NCBI GenBank assembly: GCA_900550415.1
Contig: URSO01000034.1
Span: 1 to 22,732, forward strand
Length of the DNA stretch: 22,732 bases
DNA from: an uncultured Collinsella sp.
Lineage (GTDB): Bacteria; Actinomycetota; Coriobacteriia; Coriobacteriales; Coriobacteriaceae
Direction: 5' to 3'
Shown piece after piece: positions 1 through 7,969 of the stretch. Both the position numbers and the translations under genes were made by a program. A model generated the notes under the pieces. It made no database searches, had not been told where the DNA came from, and worked only from the letters and a program-made list of their open reading frames with translations. Position 1 is the first letter of the stretch. Every line of letters begins with the position of its first letter.

Positions 1-3
1 ATA

Positions 4-17
4 TGCAAAATTCTGCA
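4..17. promoter_or_regulatory. Possible hipBA operator half-palindrome
   Basis: A near-palindrome, TGCAAAATTCTGCA, lies 15 bases upstream of the hipB start codon. Its outer TGCA arms match perfectly and one inner position pair is mismatched. HipB-type antitoxins normally bind palindromes in front of their own operon, so this is a plausible autoregulatory site. The window starts just upstream, so the full promoter and any further operator copies cannot be seen. Confidence 0.35.
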
Positions 18-32
18 CGTTAGGAGATCGCC

Positions 33-464
33 GTGGATAACCTTCCCATCACCACACCGCGCCAAGCTGGCATCTACGTGCGCCAGGCACGCGAGACTCA
101 GGGTTTCACCCGTGCCGCCCTCGCCAAAAAGGCCGGTGTTTCGGAGCGCCTGCTCGCATCGCTCGAGCTAGGAGACGCCACCGGCATTCGACTCGACAAG
201 TTGCTGACCGTCTTTAACGCACTCGGCATAGGTCTCTTTGTGCAAATCAATAACGACTCCATCGCATCACACACCGAACAACCAACGACGGCAGCAGACC
301 TCCCTATCGCAAGCTCAAATACCCTGCCAAAGCCAAACGTAGGCAGACGGCCTCCTCGACAAGGAACGCCATCCTCCTACGGTGCCTTGCTGGCCCAAAT
401 CGCAGCCGAGCAAGGCCTTTCCAGCACTTCGAATCTCTCCTTTGGGTGTAAGGTTGTGAAATAA
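33..464 (+). CDS. hipB: HipB-like XRE-family antitoxin
   Basis: This 143-residue protein has a Cro/C1-type helix-turn-helix over about residues 10-65 (core QGFTRAALAKKAGVSERLL, then a LELGDATGIRLDKLL segment). That layout is typical of HipB antitoxins, which bind operator DNA and neutralise the HipA kinase. It starts at GTG, preceded by AGGAG seven bases upstream. After the HTH comes a polar, Pro/Ser/Thr-rich tail of about 75 residues, longer than in E. coli HipB (88 aa in total) and probably flexible. The stop codon directly abuts the hipA ATG, as expected for a translationally coupled antitoxin-toxin pair. HipB identity rests on the HTH plus the hipA neighbour; the tail itself is not recognisable. 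Confidence 0.86.
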   Translation: MDNLPITTPRQAGIYVRQARETQGFTRAALAKKAGVSERLLASLELGDATGIRLDKLLTVFNALGIGLFVQINNDSIASHTEQPTTAADLPIASSNTLPKPNVGRRPPRQGTPSSYGALLAQIAAEQGLSSTSNLSFGCKVVK

Positions 465-1769
465 ATGGCAGTGATGGAACTTACGACCCTCATTTGTGGC
501 GAAATCGCCGGCACACTCCGACAAGACAAGCAAGGACTCTGCAGCTTTGCGTACGCTCCAACCTATTGCGGGGCACCGCTATCGCTTACAATGCCGCTTT
601 CCAATCGCACGTATAGTCATAGCATCGTCCGCCCGTTCTTATTTGGCCTTTTGCCTGACAGTCAAGAGCAGCGGCGCGCTATTGCCGCCGAGTATGACGT
701 TGCTTCCAATAACCCTGTCGCCCTCTTGCGTCATATCGGTCTTGACTGCGCGGGCGCCGTTCAGTTTTGTCAAATCGATCAATTAGATGCTGCCCACAGC
801 AGAATCTCGACATACCGCCCGCTTACCAATTCTCAAATTGCTCGCAGACTCAAAGCAATTCGCGATGACGAAAGTGAAACATGGATGGGCTCCAACGAAA
901 GCTGGTCCCTGGGCGGCAACCAAGGCAAATTTGCACTAGCCTGGCATGACGGCCAATGGTGCGAATGTCTAGGGTCGTCCCCCACTACCCATATCTTCAA
1001 AAATGGTGTCGTTGGGTTCAAACATCAGGCCTTAAACGAATTCGTCTGCATGAAAACGGCTCAGCGTGTTGGCATTCCAACCGCCAACGTCTCCTATTGC
1101 ACATTTGAAGACGAAGCCGCACTCATCGTTGAGCGCTACGACAGAAGGGTCAATAGCAGCGGAAGTGTCGAAAGGCTGCATCAAGAGGACTTTTGCCAGG
1201 CACTCGGTGTATTGCCGAGCCAGAAATACACCGCCGATGGAGGGCCAACAACGCGAGACATTCAAGAACGACTGATCAGCACGGTCCCCCACCATATGAA
1301 TCTTGTGCTTTTTACCTATATGTTGTTCTATAACGCCATTATCGGAGCGCCCGATGCACACGCTAAGAATTACTCGCTCATCCTAGGCAAAGGCACAAAC
1401 GCGGCGCTCGCACCCATGTACGACGTGGCATCGGGTTTGGCATATGAGCGCATGCGACGTCGGGCGCGCCTTGCCATGAGCGTTGGCGGAGAAAGCCGTG
1501 TGGGGCGCATCGGGCCCAACGCGATCCGCCGATACCACGGTATGGGCGGCCCCGCGCTGGAGGCGGCGCTCACCGATGCCGGGCTATCCGAGAAGTTTTG
1601 TTTTGCGACCATGATGGACCTCGCCTACGAGGTACCCATTTGCATGGAAGAAGTCATGGACGAATACGCCGACCTGCCCGGCATGGCGGACCTACGCGAG
1701 CATATGCTCGGCCCCGTCCGCGAAAACTGCCAGCGCACCCTCGACCTCATCAAGGCGGATATGGGCTAG
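465..1769 (+). CDS. hipA: HipA-like serine/threonine kinase toxin
   Basis: A full-length 434-residue HipA-family protein (E. coli HipA is 440). The N-terminal subdomain (about 1-110) contains the FLFGLLPDS motif. The glycine-rich nucleotide-binding segment SLGGNQGKFAL is at 148-158. LHQEDFCQALG follows at about 238-248. The catalytic loop NAIIGAPDAHAKNYSL is at 290-305, with Asp297 as the expected base, and the metal-binding YDVASG is at 319-324. All key residues are present, so the kinase should be active. E. coli HipA phosphorylates glutamyl-tRNA synthetase and causes growth arrest; the target here cannot be read from sequence. The ATG immediately follows the hipB stop codon. The first two thirds are visibly AT-richer than the last third, suggesting acquired or mosaic origin. 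Confidence 0.92.
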   Translation: MAVMELTTLICGEIAGTLRQDKQGLCSFAYAPTYCGAPLSLTMPLSNRTYSHSIVRPFLFGLLPDSQEQRRAIAAEYDVASNNPVALLRHIGLDCAGAVQFCQIDQLDAAHSRISTYRPLTNSQIARRLKAIRDDESETWMGSNESWSLGGNQGKFALAWHDGQWCECLGSSPTTHIFKNGVVGFKHQALNEFVCMKTAQRVGIPTANVSYCTFEDEAALIVERYDRRVNSSGSVERLHQEDFCQALGVLPSQKYTADGGPTTRDIQERLISTVPHHMNLVLFTYMLFYNAIIGAPDAHAKNYSLILGKGTNAALAPMYDVASGLAYERMRRRARLAMSVGGESRVGRIGPNAIRRYHGMGGPALEAALTDAGLSEKFCFATMMDLAYEVPICMEEVMDEYADLPGMADLREHMLGPVRENCQRTLDLIKADMG

Positions 1770-1801
1770 ACGCCCGCAATTTCCTATTTCCCAGAAGAAG
1801 A

Positions 1802-1841
1802 GAGGGGGCACCCGTCGCAAAAGCTCGGGTGCCCCCCTCTC
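1802..1841. terminator. Bidirectional hairpin between convergent hipA and pepD
   Basis: A long stem (GAGGGGGCACCCG against CGGGTGCCCCCCTC, with one bulged C) encloses an 11-base loop between two convergent genes. Neither flank has a clean T run, so this is a strong hairpin but a weak canonical intrinsic terminator. Its position between convergent stops favours shared transcription termination. Confidence 0.7.
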
Positions 1842-1859
1842 GTAATGTCATTTGCAATC

Positions 1860-1890
1860 CGCTAGCACGTGGCTCGGGCTGCTGCTAGCG
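1860..1890 (-). terminator. Hairpin just downstream of pepD
   Basis: A perfect 8-bp inverted repeat, CGCTAGCA / TGCTAGCG with a 15-base loop, begins seven bases after the pepD stop. There is no T tract. It stands in tandem with the 1802-1841 hairpin, so the two together probably end the pepD transcript and protect its 3' end. Confidence 0.45.
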
Positions 1891-1896
1891 CAACCT

Positions 1897-3354
1897 TTAC
1901 GCGGCGAGGCGCTTGAGCACGTCGATGAGCAGCTCGTAGAAGCGCTCGGCAGAAGCGAGCTCCATGCTCTCGTCCGGGGTGTGGACATCGGAGAGCGTCG
2001 GGCCCACGGCGATGGCGTCCAGGCCGTGCAGGGCCTCGGCAAACAGGCCGCACTCAAGGCCGGCGTGAATGGACTCGATGCGCAGCTCGGAGCCAAAGAG
2101 CTCGCGATAGCTCTCGACAAAGACGTCGCGGACCGGCGAATGTTCGGCATAGCTCCAGCCGGGATACTCGAACTCAAACTTGGCGTCGAAGCCCAGGACA
2201 TCGGCAAGCGTCTGCAAACGATCCTTGAACTCGTTCTGCAGCGAGGTGATCGAGGAGCGCGGGGAAAGCATGATCTTAACCTCGTCGTCAGAGGTGGCAA
2301 CCACACCGATGTTGGAGGAAACCTCGACGGAGCCGTCGGTGGCGACGTTGCGGCGAATCACGCCGTTAGGGGCAAGACGCAGGGCGCGGATGAGGGCAAG
2401 CGCGGACTTCTGGTCCATGGCCTCGACCTCGGCGTCGTCGGCAATCTCGACGGTGCAGGTAAAGCCGGGGTCGAAGACCTCGAGCTCGGCAGTGACGTCG
2501 GCGATGATGTCCTTTGCGATCTGGGCCGCGGCCTCGGCGGCAGCGTGGTCGGCATAGACCAGAACAGCCTTGCACTCACGGTTGATGGCGTTGTCCTTGG
2601 TGCCGCCGTTAAAGCTCACGATGGCGGGCTCGCCGGCAACCATCAGGCGGTCGATGATGCGGGCCATGATGAGGTTGCCGTTGCCGCGCTCCAGGTGGAT
2701 ATCGCTGCCGGAGTGGCCGCCCAGCAGGCCGGAGATGTCGAGCGTGAGGGTGCTACCGGTCTTGTGCTCGCGCGCGATGGGGCAGGTGTAGGTAACGACG
2801 ACGCCGCCGGCGCAGCTGACGGTGGCAACGCCCTCTTCCTCGGAGTCAAGGTTAATCATGGTGCGGGCGCTGATCTGGGACTTGTCGAGCGTCTCAGCGC
2901 CAACCAGACCAGTCTCCTCGTCGGTGGTGAACACGCACTCGAGGGCCGGATGAGCAATCGAATCGTCGTTGAGCACGGTAAGCATCAGAGCGACAGCAAT
3001 GCCGTTGTCGGCGCCCAGGGTGGTGCCGTTAGCGGTGAGGACGCCGTCCTTGACGACCAGGTCGATACCGTCGGTCGTAAAGTCGTGCTCAACGGAGCCC
3101 AACTTGTCGCACACCATATCGATGTGGCCCTGCAGCATCACGGTCGGGGCATTCTCGGCACCGGCAGATGCGGGCTTGCGAATGATGACGTTGTAGACCT
3201 CGTCCTGATACACGTCGAGGCCGCGCTCCTTGGCAAACGCAACCAGGAAATCGCTGATGCCCTTCTCGTTGCCAGACCCACGGGGGATCGCGCTGACCTC
3301 CTCAAAGAAATGGAACAGCTGAGCGGGCTCGTAGCCGGTAATCTTGTAGTCCAT
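1897..3354 (-). CDS. pepD: Aminoacyl-histidine dipeptidase (peptidase D, M20 family)
   Basis: The product is a cytosolic zinc dipeptidase of the PepD/carnosinase-like M20 family, which cleaves a broad range of dipeptides including X-His. From the chosen ATG it has 485 residues, the same length as E. coli PepD. Metal-site motifs are in place: GHIDM (His77, Asp79), GADN (Asp116), and the catalytic/metal Glu pair in TTDEETG (146-147). The N-terminal FFEEVSAIPRGSGNEKG is typical of the family. The start at 3354 is preceded by AAGGAGG at good spacing; an in-frame upstream extension to 3459 lacks such a site and does not look like protein. A possible promoter on the minus strand is TTTATG, 17 bases, TATACA, about 60 bases upstream. 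The gene stands alone and probably serves peptide catabolism. Confidence 0.94.
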   Translation of the reverse strand: MDYKITGYEPAQLFHFFEEVSAIPRGSGNEKGISDFLVAFAKERGLDVYQDEVYNVIIRKPASAGAENAPTVMLQGHIDMVCDKLGSVEHDFTTDGIDLVVKDGVLTANGTTLGADNGIAVALMLTVLNDDSIAHPALECVFTTDEETGLVGAETLDKSQISARTMINLDSEEEGVATVSCAGGVVVTYTCPIAREHKTGSTLTLDISGLLGGHSGSDIHLERGNGNLIMARIIDRLMVAGEPAIVSFNGGTKDNAINRECKAVLVYADHAAAEAAAQIAKDIIADVTAELEVFDPGFTCTVEIADDAEVEAMDQKSALALIRALRLAPNGVIRRNVATDGSVEVSSNIGVVATSDDEVKIMLSPRSSITSLQNEFKDRLQTLADVLGFDAKFEFEYPGWSYAEHSPVRDVFVESYRELFGSELRIESIHAGLECGLFAEALHGLDAIAVGPTLSDVHTPDESMELASAERFYELLIDVLKRLAA

Positions 3355-3502
3355 GGTGCCTCCTTGGCGCAACTGGTTAGACAGTAAGATATGCGACTTG
3401 TATATTCCCAGACTTTGCGTGCATAAACCAGTCGAAAACGCCGAGCGCCCTTGCATCATCGGCTAACGGTGAGGAAACGCCACTTTATCAAGGTAAAGCA
3501 GC

Positions 3503-4024
3503 TTAGACGGGCAGTGCCGAAGGGACGTTGGACCCTTCAATCAACCTCAACGCCTGTTGAACGTTAATGCATACACCATTGGTATGTTTAATAAGATTCT
3601 TGTCCTCCGTCACGACGTAATCGGCATCAATGCGATTGGCGACGCCCAGCATCAGGTCGTCCTCAAAGTCATTGTGGTGGTACTTGAACACAAAGGAGTC
3701 GAAGACCTCGTCTGCACCGACCGGGGCGATGAGGGCTAGCTCGCGCATCTGTCGAACGCATGCCCAGGCCGTTTCGTCTGCCGCCGCAATGGCGTTATCG
3801 CTCAGTGAGCCAGTCTTTCTTCGGCACTCCTGCTTGATTGCCGCCGAGACAAGATATGAAACGTCTTTGACCGAAAGCGACGAGGCAAACAGGGCAATCC
3901 GCTCCGAGGCGTCGGCAATCTCGATCAGATGGACGACATTTGCCGTACGGTCGGACCTGCCAGAAAAATAATCCATCCATACGTTGGTATCGATTAACAG
4001 CTTGAGGACGCCTTCTGTGCTCAT
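3503..4024 (-). CDS. PIN-domain ribonuclease toxin
   Basis: A 173-residue protein with the PIN fold signature: LLIDTNVWMDYF near the N terminus supplies the first conserved Asp (about 12), and DYVVTEDKNLI near residue 140 supplies C-terminal acidic residues. VapC-type PIN toxins use these to bind Mg2+ and cut RNA, often tRNA or rRNA. The ATG at 4024 overlaps the upstream antitoxin stop (ATGA), which supports translational coupling; an alternative ATG at 4036 has no better ribosome site. It is somewhat longer than classic VapC proteins (about 130 aa). Pairing with a RelB/DinJ-like antitoxin marks it as a toxin gene. The target and activity are inferred. Confidence 0.82.
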   Translation of the reverse strand: MSTEGVLKLLIDTNVWMDYFSGRSDRTANVVHLIEIADASERIALFASSLSVKDVSYLVSAAIKQECRRKTGSLSDNAIAAADETAWACVRQMRELALIAPVGADEVFDSFVFKYHHNDFEDDLMLGVANRIDADYVVTEDKNLIKHTNGVCINVQQALRLIEGSNVPSALPV

Positions 4025-4380
4025 AGTTCCACCCATTCGGGATAGCGCTCCGCCATGGCCTCCTCATAGAGGTCGTCATAGTCTCCCGAGAACTCAGGGA
4101 TGGGGATGCCGTATTTGAGGCACGAATCGCGAACGATATGGCTGCCTTGCGCGGCCCTTGACTCCATGCGCTGGGGCTCCACTCCGTCAGAAACCGGAGC
4201 CGCCGCGTCTCCCTTCGAGGGCATGCGTCCGTTAACGACCAGATACTCCCAAAGTGTCCGAACGGCTTGTGACGGCGTCATGCCAATATGAGTCAGGACG
4301 GCGTCTCCCGCCTCTTTGAGCTGGCGATCTATACGCACGTTCATCTGAACTGGCCGCGTGTCGAGTATTGACGTAGGCAT
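4021..4380 (-). CDS. RelB/DinJ-family ribbon-helix-helix antitoxin
   Basis: A 119-residue protein whose N-terminal 55 residues match the RelB/DinJ ribbon-helix-helix pattern: VQMNVRIDRQLKEAGDAVL, then GMTPSQAVRTLWEYLVVNGRMP. The first part is the DNA-contacting strand and helix, the second the dimerising helix. The C-terminal half is acidic and probably wraps the toxin; it ends in DDLYEEAMAERYPEWVEL. AAGGAG lies just upstream of the ATG. The gene overlaps the PIN toxin by four bases and is preceded by a perfect palindrome, so autorepression by the antitoxin or the complex is likely. RelB/DinJ antitoxins are classically paired with RelE/YafQ toxins; here the partner is a PIN nuclease. Confidence 0.84.
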   Translation of the reverse strand: MPTSILDTRPVQMNVRIDRQLKEAGDAVLTHIGMTPSQAVRTLWEYLVVNGRMPSKGDAAAPVSDGVEPQRMESRAAQGSHIVRDSCLKYGIPIPEFSGDYDDLYEEAMAERYPEWVEL

Positions 4381-4391
4381 ATCAGCTCCTT

Positions 4392-4422
4392 TGCTATACT
4401 AAATCTCGATTTTAGTATAGCA
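4392..4422 (-). promoter_or_regulatory. Palindromic operator/promoter of the RelB-PIN pair
   Basis: A perfect 12-bp inverted repeat, TGCTATACTAAA / TTTAGTATAGCA with a 7-base spacer, lies 11 bases upstream of the antitoxin ATG. Each arm contains TGCTATACT, an extended -10 element; the right arm reads as a minus-strand promoter that would start transcription near 4407. A poor -35 (TTGAAA) lies 20 bases further up. Binding of the ribbon-helix-helix antitoxin would cover the -10 directly. The left arm would be an equivalent promoter on the plus strand. Confidence 0.75.
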
Positions 4423-4454
4423 CGGCAGATTGAAGCGCATTTCAATAGAAATGA

Positions 4455-4479
4455 GGGCGCTTCCTTATCGGAAACGCCC
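4455..4479 (-). terminator. clpC: clpC terminator hairpin
   Basis: In the minus-strand RNA, GGGCGTTTCC pairs with GGAAGCGCCC (10 bp with one G-U) around a 5-base loop, followed by TCATTTCTATTG. The T tract is weak. It lies 26 bases beyond the clpC stop and upstream of the RelB-PIN promoter, so it probably separates the two units. Confidence 0.65.
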
Positions 4480-4504
4480 CCGTTATACAAGGTATGTTTA
4501 ATCC

Positions 4505-7147
4505 CTACAGCGCACCAGAGCCGGCTTGCATCATACCGCCGGGGCCCGAGGTCACGCCGCCGCTCACGGGCGCGGCGTTGCCGGTGTGCGGTGCCGCCGG
4601 GGCGGTATCGCCACCGAGCGTGCCCGCCGGACGCGGTGCCGGGATCTCGCCCGTGCCATGGCTAAAGACAAACTTGCCATCGGCCACGTCGCACAGGACG
4701 GTATCGCCCTCACCCCACTCGCCGGCCAGAAGCTCCTCGGACAGCGGGTCCTCGATGAGCTTTTGAATAGCACGGCGCAGCGGACGCGCACCGTTGGTGA
4801 GGTCGGTGCCCTCGGCCACGATCTTGTCATAGGCCGCATCGGTGAGCTTGATGTTCATGCCGTTGGCAATCAGGCGCTGGCGCAGATCGTCCACCAGCAG
4901 GTGAGCGATCTTGGTCAGGTTCTCGCCCGAGAGCTTCTGGAACACCACGATGTCGTCGATGCGGTTGAGCAGCTCGGGGCGGAACAGGCGCTTGAGCTCG
5001 CCCATCGCGCGGCCGCGGATCTCGCTCGACGTGAGACCCTGCTCGCCGGTGGTGCCAAAGCCCACGCTCGCATCCTGCGCAATCTCGCGGGCGCCCACGT
5101 TGGACGTCATGATGATCACGGTATTGCGGAAGTCGACCGTCTTGCCCTGGCTATCAGTCAGGCGGCCCTCCTCCAGCACCTGCAGCAGGATGTTGAAGAT
5201 GTCGGGGTGCGCCTTCTCGATCTCGTCGAACAGCACGACCGAATACGGGTGACGACGAACGGCCTTGGTAAGCTGACCGCCCTCGTCGTGACCCACGTAA
5301 CCCGGAGGGCTACCGATAAGCTTGGAGACCTCGAACTCGCTGCCGAACTCCGACATGTCGAAGCTGATGAGCGCGTCCTTGCTGCCAAAGAGGTACTCGG
5401 CGAGCGTCTTGGCGAGCTCGGTCTTGCCTGTGCCGGTGGGACCCAGGAAGATAAAGCTGCCGCCGGGGCGACGCGGGTCCTTGAGCGGCGAACGGCTGCG
5501 GCGCACGGCCTTGGCGACGGCCTCGACGGCCTCGTCCTGGCCGATAATGCGGGTCTTGAGCACACTTTCGGTCTGCAGCAGGCGACGGCTCTCGCTCTCG
5601 GTGAGCGAGGAAACCGGCACGCCAGAGGTCACGGACACGATGTCGGCAATCTGACTCACGTCGATGGTGAGCGGGCTGGCGTCGAGCTCAGCGGTCCAGG
5701 CGGCCTTGGCTTCGGCGAGTTCAATCTCGGCGGCCTTCTGCTGCTCGGTGATCTCGGCGGCCTTGTTCATGTCGTCGCTCTCGGTAGCCTCCTGTGCGGC
5801 AGCCTTGAGTTCCTCGATGCGATGCTCGGCCTCGCGCACCGGCTCGGGTGCGCGATTCGCGGCGATGCGAGCGCGGGCACCGGCCTCGTCAATGAGGTCG
5901 ATGGCCTTATCGGGCAGGAAGCGATCCTGAATGTAGCGGTTGGAGAGGTTCGCAGCGGCCTCGATGGCACCCTGCGTGTAACGCACGTGGTGGTGCTCCT
6001 CGTAGCGCGGCTTGAGCGCAGTCAGGATCTTGACCGTGTCCTCGACGCTCGGCTCCTCGACATCGATGGTCTGGAAGCGACGCTCGAAGGCTGGGTCCTT
6101 GGTGAGGTACTTGCGGAATTCCTCGGCCGTGGTGGCGCCGATAATCTGGAAGGCACCACGCGCGAGCACGGGCTTGAGCATGGAGCTTGCATCGATGGAC
6201 CCCTCGGCAGAACCGGCACCGATGATGGTGTGCATCTCGTCGATAAACAGAATGACGTCGTCGGCCTCGGTCGCCTCCTGGATCACGTTCTTGAGGCGCT
6301 CCTCAAACTCACCGCGATACTTGGCGCCCGCGACAAGACCCGGCAGGTCAAGCGTCCAGATGTTCTGGTTCATAAGGTTCTCGGGCACATTGCCGGCAGC
6401 GACTTGCTGTGCCAGGCCCTCGACGATGGCCGTCTTGCCCACGCCGGGGTCGCCCAGGATAAGCGGGTTGTTCTTGGTGCGGCGCGAAAGAATTTCCATC
6501 ATACGCTGGACTTCCTTTTCGCGACCAATTACAGGGTCGAGCTCGCCGTCGCGCGCCTTCTGCGTGAGGTTGGTCGCGAACTGCTTAAGCGTATCGGTGC
6601 CACTCCCCTTTTGCTGAGAGGCATCCGAGCCGCTAAAGAACGGCAGGCCCGCACCGGGACGACCAGCACCGGCGCCGGCGAGCGGACGCTTCTTGTCCTG
6701 GTCCTTGGCGGTGAGTTTCTCGATAGCCTTTTTGATGGAGGCGGACGACACACCCAAGCGCATGAGGATGTCCATGGCCATGCCGTTGCCCTCTTCGACG
6801 ATACCGATGAGCAGGTGCTCGGTCGACACGTAGGTCTGGTTGTTCTCACGTGCCACGCGGAAGGAGCGCTCCATCACGCTGATGACGAGCGGCGTAAAGG
6901 CGAGCTTAGCGGCCTCGGTCTCCTCGCTGGGCTCGGGGACCGTGGTCTGGACCTCTTTGAGGGTATCCATGATGTCATCGTAGGAGATGTCGAGCGAACG
7001 CAGTGCCTCGGCGGCAATGCCCTCGTCCTCCTTGGCGAGCGCGAGCAGCAGGTGCTCGGTACCCACCTTATTTGAATGAAGATCGAGCGCCTCTTGCTTG
7101 GCCATGGACATGACCTTGCGCGCGCGATCGGTAAAACGGTCTAACAT
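4505..7147 (-). CDS. clpC: ATP-dependent Clp protease ATP-binding subunit ClpC
   Basis: An 880-residue Hsp100 unfoldase that feeds proteins to ClpP. It has two N-domain repeats (about 1-145), a Gly-rich linker (150-188), AAA-1 with Walker A GDPGVGKT (232-239) and Walker B FIDEMH (301-306), a coiled-coil middle domain with a UVR-like stretch (about 435-490), and AAA-2 with Walker A GPTGTGKT (569-576) and LFDEIEKAHPD. A Pro/Ala/Gly-rich tail of about 50 residues follows, ending in GSGAL; it looks disordered and is longer than usual. The start at MLDRFTDRA has AGAGGA upstream; an in-frame extension to 7225 runs through a leader hairpin and is not credible. I saw no ctsR, mcsA or mcsB next to it and no clear CtsR, CIRCE or HAIR operator. 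Confidence 0.97.
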   Translation of the reverse strand: MLDRFTDRARKVMSMAKQEALDLHSNKVGTEHLLLALAKEDEGIAAEALRSLDISYDDIMDTLKEVQTTVPEPSEETEAAKLAFTPLVISVMERSFRVARENNQTYVSTEHLLIGIVEEGNGMAMDILMRLGVSSASIKKAIEKLTAKDQDKKRPLAGAGAGRPGAGLPFFSGSDASQQKGSGTDTLKQFATNLTQKARDGELDPVIGREKEVQRMMEILSRRTKNNPLILGDPGVGKTAIVEGLAQQVAAGNVPENLMNQNIWTLDLPGLVAGAKYRGEFEERLKNVIQEATEADDVILFIDEMHTIIGAGSAEGSIDASSMLKPVLARGAFQIIGATTAEEFRKYLTKDPAFERRFQTIDVEEPSVEDTVKILTALKPRYEEHHHVRYTQGAIEAAANLSNRYIQDRFLPDKAIDLIDEAGARARIAANRAPEPVREAEHRIEELKAAAQEATESDDMNKAAEITEQQKAAEIELAEAKAAWTAELDASPLTIDVSQIADIVSVTSGVPVSSLTESESRRLLQTESVLKTRIIGQDEAVEAVAKAVRRSRSPLKDPRRPGGSFIFLGPTGTGKTELAKTLAEYLFGSKDALISFDMSEFGSEFEVSKLIGSPPGYVGHDEGGQLTKAVRRHPYSVVLFDEIEKAHPDIFNILLQVLEEGRLTDSQGKTVDFRNTVIIMTSNVGAREIAQDASVGFGTTGEQGLTSSEIRGRAMGELKRLFRPELLNRIDDIVVFQKLSGENLTKIAHLLVDDLRQRLIANGMNIKLTDAAYDKIVAEGTDLTNGARPLRRAIQKLIEDPLSEELLAGEWGEGDTVLCDVADGKFVFSHGTGEIPAPRPAGTLGGDTAPAAPHTGNAAPVSGGVTSGPGGMMQAGSGAL

Positions 7148-7184
7148 GCTAGTTCCTCTTAGACGAGCTAGTTTTTTCAAACGC

Positions 7185-7210
7185 AAAGCGCCGCCCCGCG
7201 GCAGCGCTTT
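7185..7210 (-). promoter_or_regulatory. Hairpin in the clpC leader
   Basis: In minus-strand RNA this forms an 11-bp stem (AAAGCGCTGCC with GGCGGCGCTTT, one G-U pair) and a 4-base loop, about 40 bases before the clpC start. The non-standard pair is G-U in the clpC-sense RNA but would be C-A in the opposite strand, so the fold favours the clpC leader. No T tract follows, which argues for a leader or stability element rather than a terminator. Confidence 0.5.
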
Positions 7211-7334
7211 GGTCTCTTTACCCATATGGAGTACATGTTAACCGTTGGGACCTTTCCCACCCGTAGCCGCGCGACAACGTCTACAAAAAAGGAATCGCTC
7301 TGGTCCGCTTGACGGTTTGGTTTTGCGCTGCCGT

Positions 7335-7928
7335 CTAGCAGGCGGGCTCGACGTTAATACCTTCGGCAACGTCATTGACGGCATCGGCAGCGGGAGCACC
7401 CGGCATGTGCACGAGCTCCATGTGCGGCCCGGCAAAGACCGTGCCCATGGGGAAGGCGCGGCGGAAGACAAAGCGAGCAACCGGACCAGCCACCAGCAGG
7501 TTCCAAGGAAGAGCCATGATAAAGTTGCGCGGAATGTTGACGAGCCACATCATCGGCAGCGCCTGCAAATTGGCAAGCGGGCCGCCGGGCATATGGAACA
7601 GGCCTTCGCACGCGCCGTAGAGCGACATGATGATGACCATGGGAACGACCATGCAGGAGCTGACGGCAAGCGTCATGGCAAGCGGCGAGCTCTTGCCCGG
7701 CGTGACCAGGAATTTAAATGCGAAACCCTTGGCAAGGGGGCTGACAACAAACCAGTCGCAGCACATGGCAAAAATGTAGGCAACGGGGAAGCCGAGCCAC
7801 GCGGCGGCAACAACCTCGCCGCTGATGGCCCCATGCTGCAGGGCAACGTTGTAGATACTCATCCAGAGCACCATGCAAAAGCACATGATAAAGGTGAACA
7901 GCAGGCTCTCTCGTTTGTTGATAGGCAT
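7335..7928 (-). CDS. DUF2798-family integral membrane protein
   Basis: A hydrophobic protein of about 197 residues with four predicted membrane segments: LLFTFIMCFCMVLWMSIYNV, AAAWLGFPVAYIFAMCC, LAMTLAVSSCMVVPMVIIM and WLVNIPRNFIMALPWNLLV. The FTFIMCFCMVLWMSIYN opening and the LPWNLLVAGPVARFVFRR motif are typical of DUF2798, apparently present as two repeats. The function of the family is unknown. I prefer the start MPINKRES (7928) because family members begin this way; an ATG at 7937 is in frame but sits only two bases from the AAAGGA site. A 14-base palindrome, TGCGCCGCGGCGCA (7952-7965), lies directly before the ribosome site and could be an operator or a hairpin. A terminator upstream separates it from the ThrE-type gene, so it is probably transcribed alone. 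Confidence 0.78.
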   Translation of the reverse strand: MPINKRESLLFTFIMCFCMVLWMSIYNVALQHGAISGEVVAAAWLGFPVAYIFAMCCDWFVVSPLAKGFAFKFLVTPGKSSPLAMTLAVSSCMVVPMVIIMSLYGACEGLFHMPGGPLANLQALPMMWLVNIPRNFIMALPWNLLVAGPVARFVFRRAFPMGTVFAGPHMELVHMPGAPAADAVNDVAEGINVEPAC

Positions 7929-7969
7929 AAAGGGCATGGTCCTTTCTGTGTTGCGCCGCGGCGCACAAC

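Noticed and set aside
4526..7075. An 849-codon open frame on the plus strand opposite clpC, and similar long frames opposite lysS, pepD and murE.
   Set aside because: These are antisense shadows of GC-rich genes with biased third positions; they show no domain motifs or ribosome sites, while the minus-strand proteins have full catalytic motifs.
7148..7225. Longer ClpC start at 7225 giving 26 extra residues.
   Set aside because: The extension is translated from the leader hairpin, is not typical of ClpC, and the ATG at 7147 has AGAGGA at suitable spacing and the standard MLDRFTDRA start.
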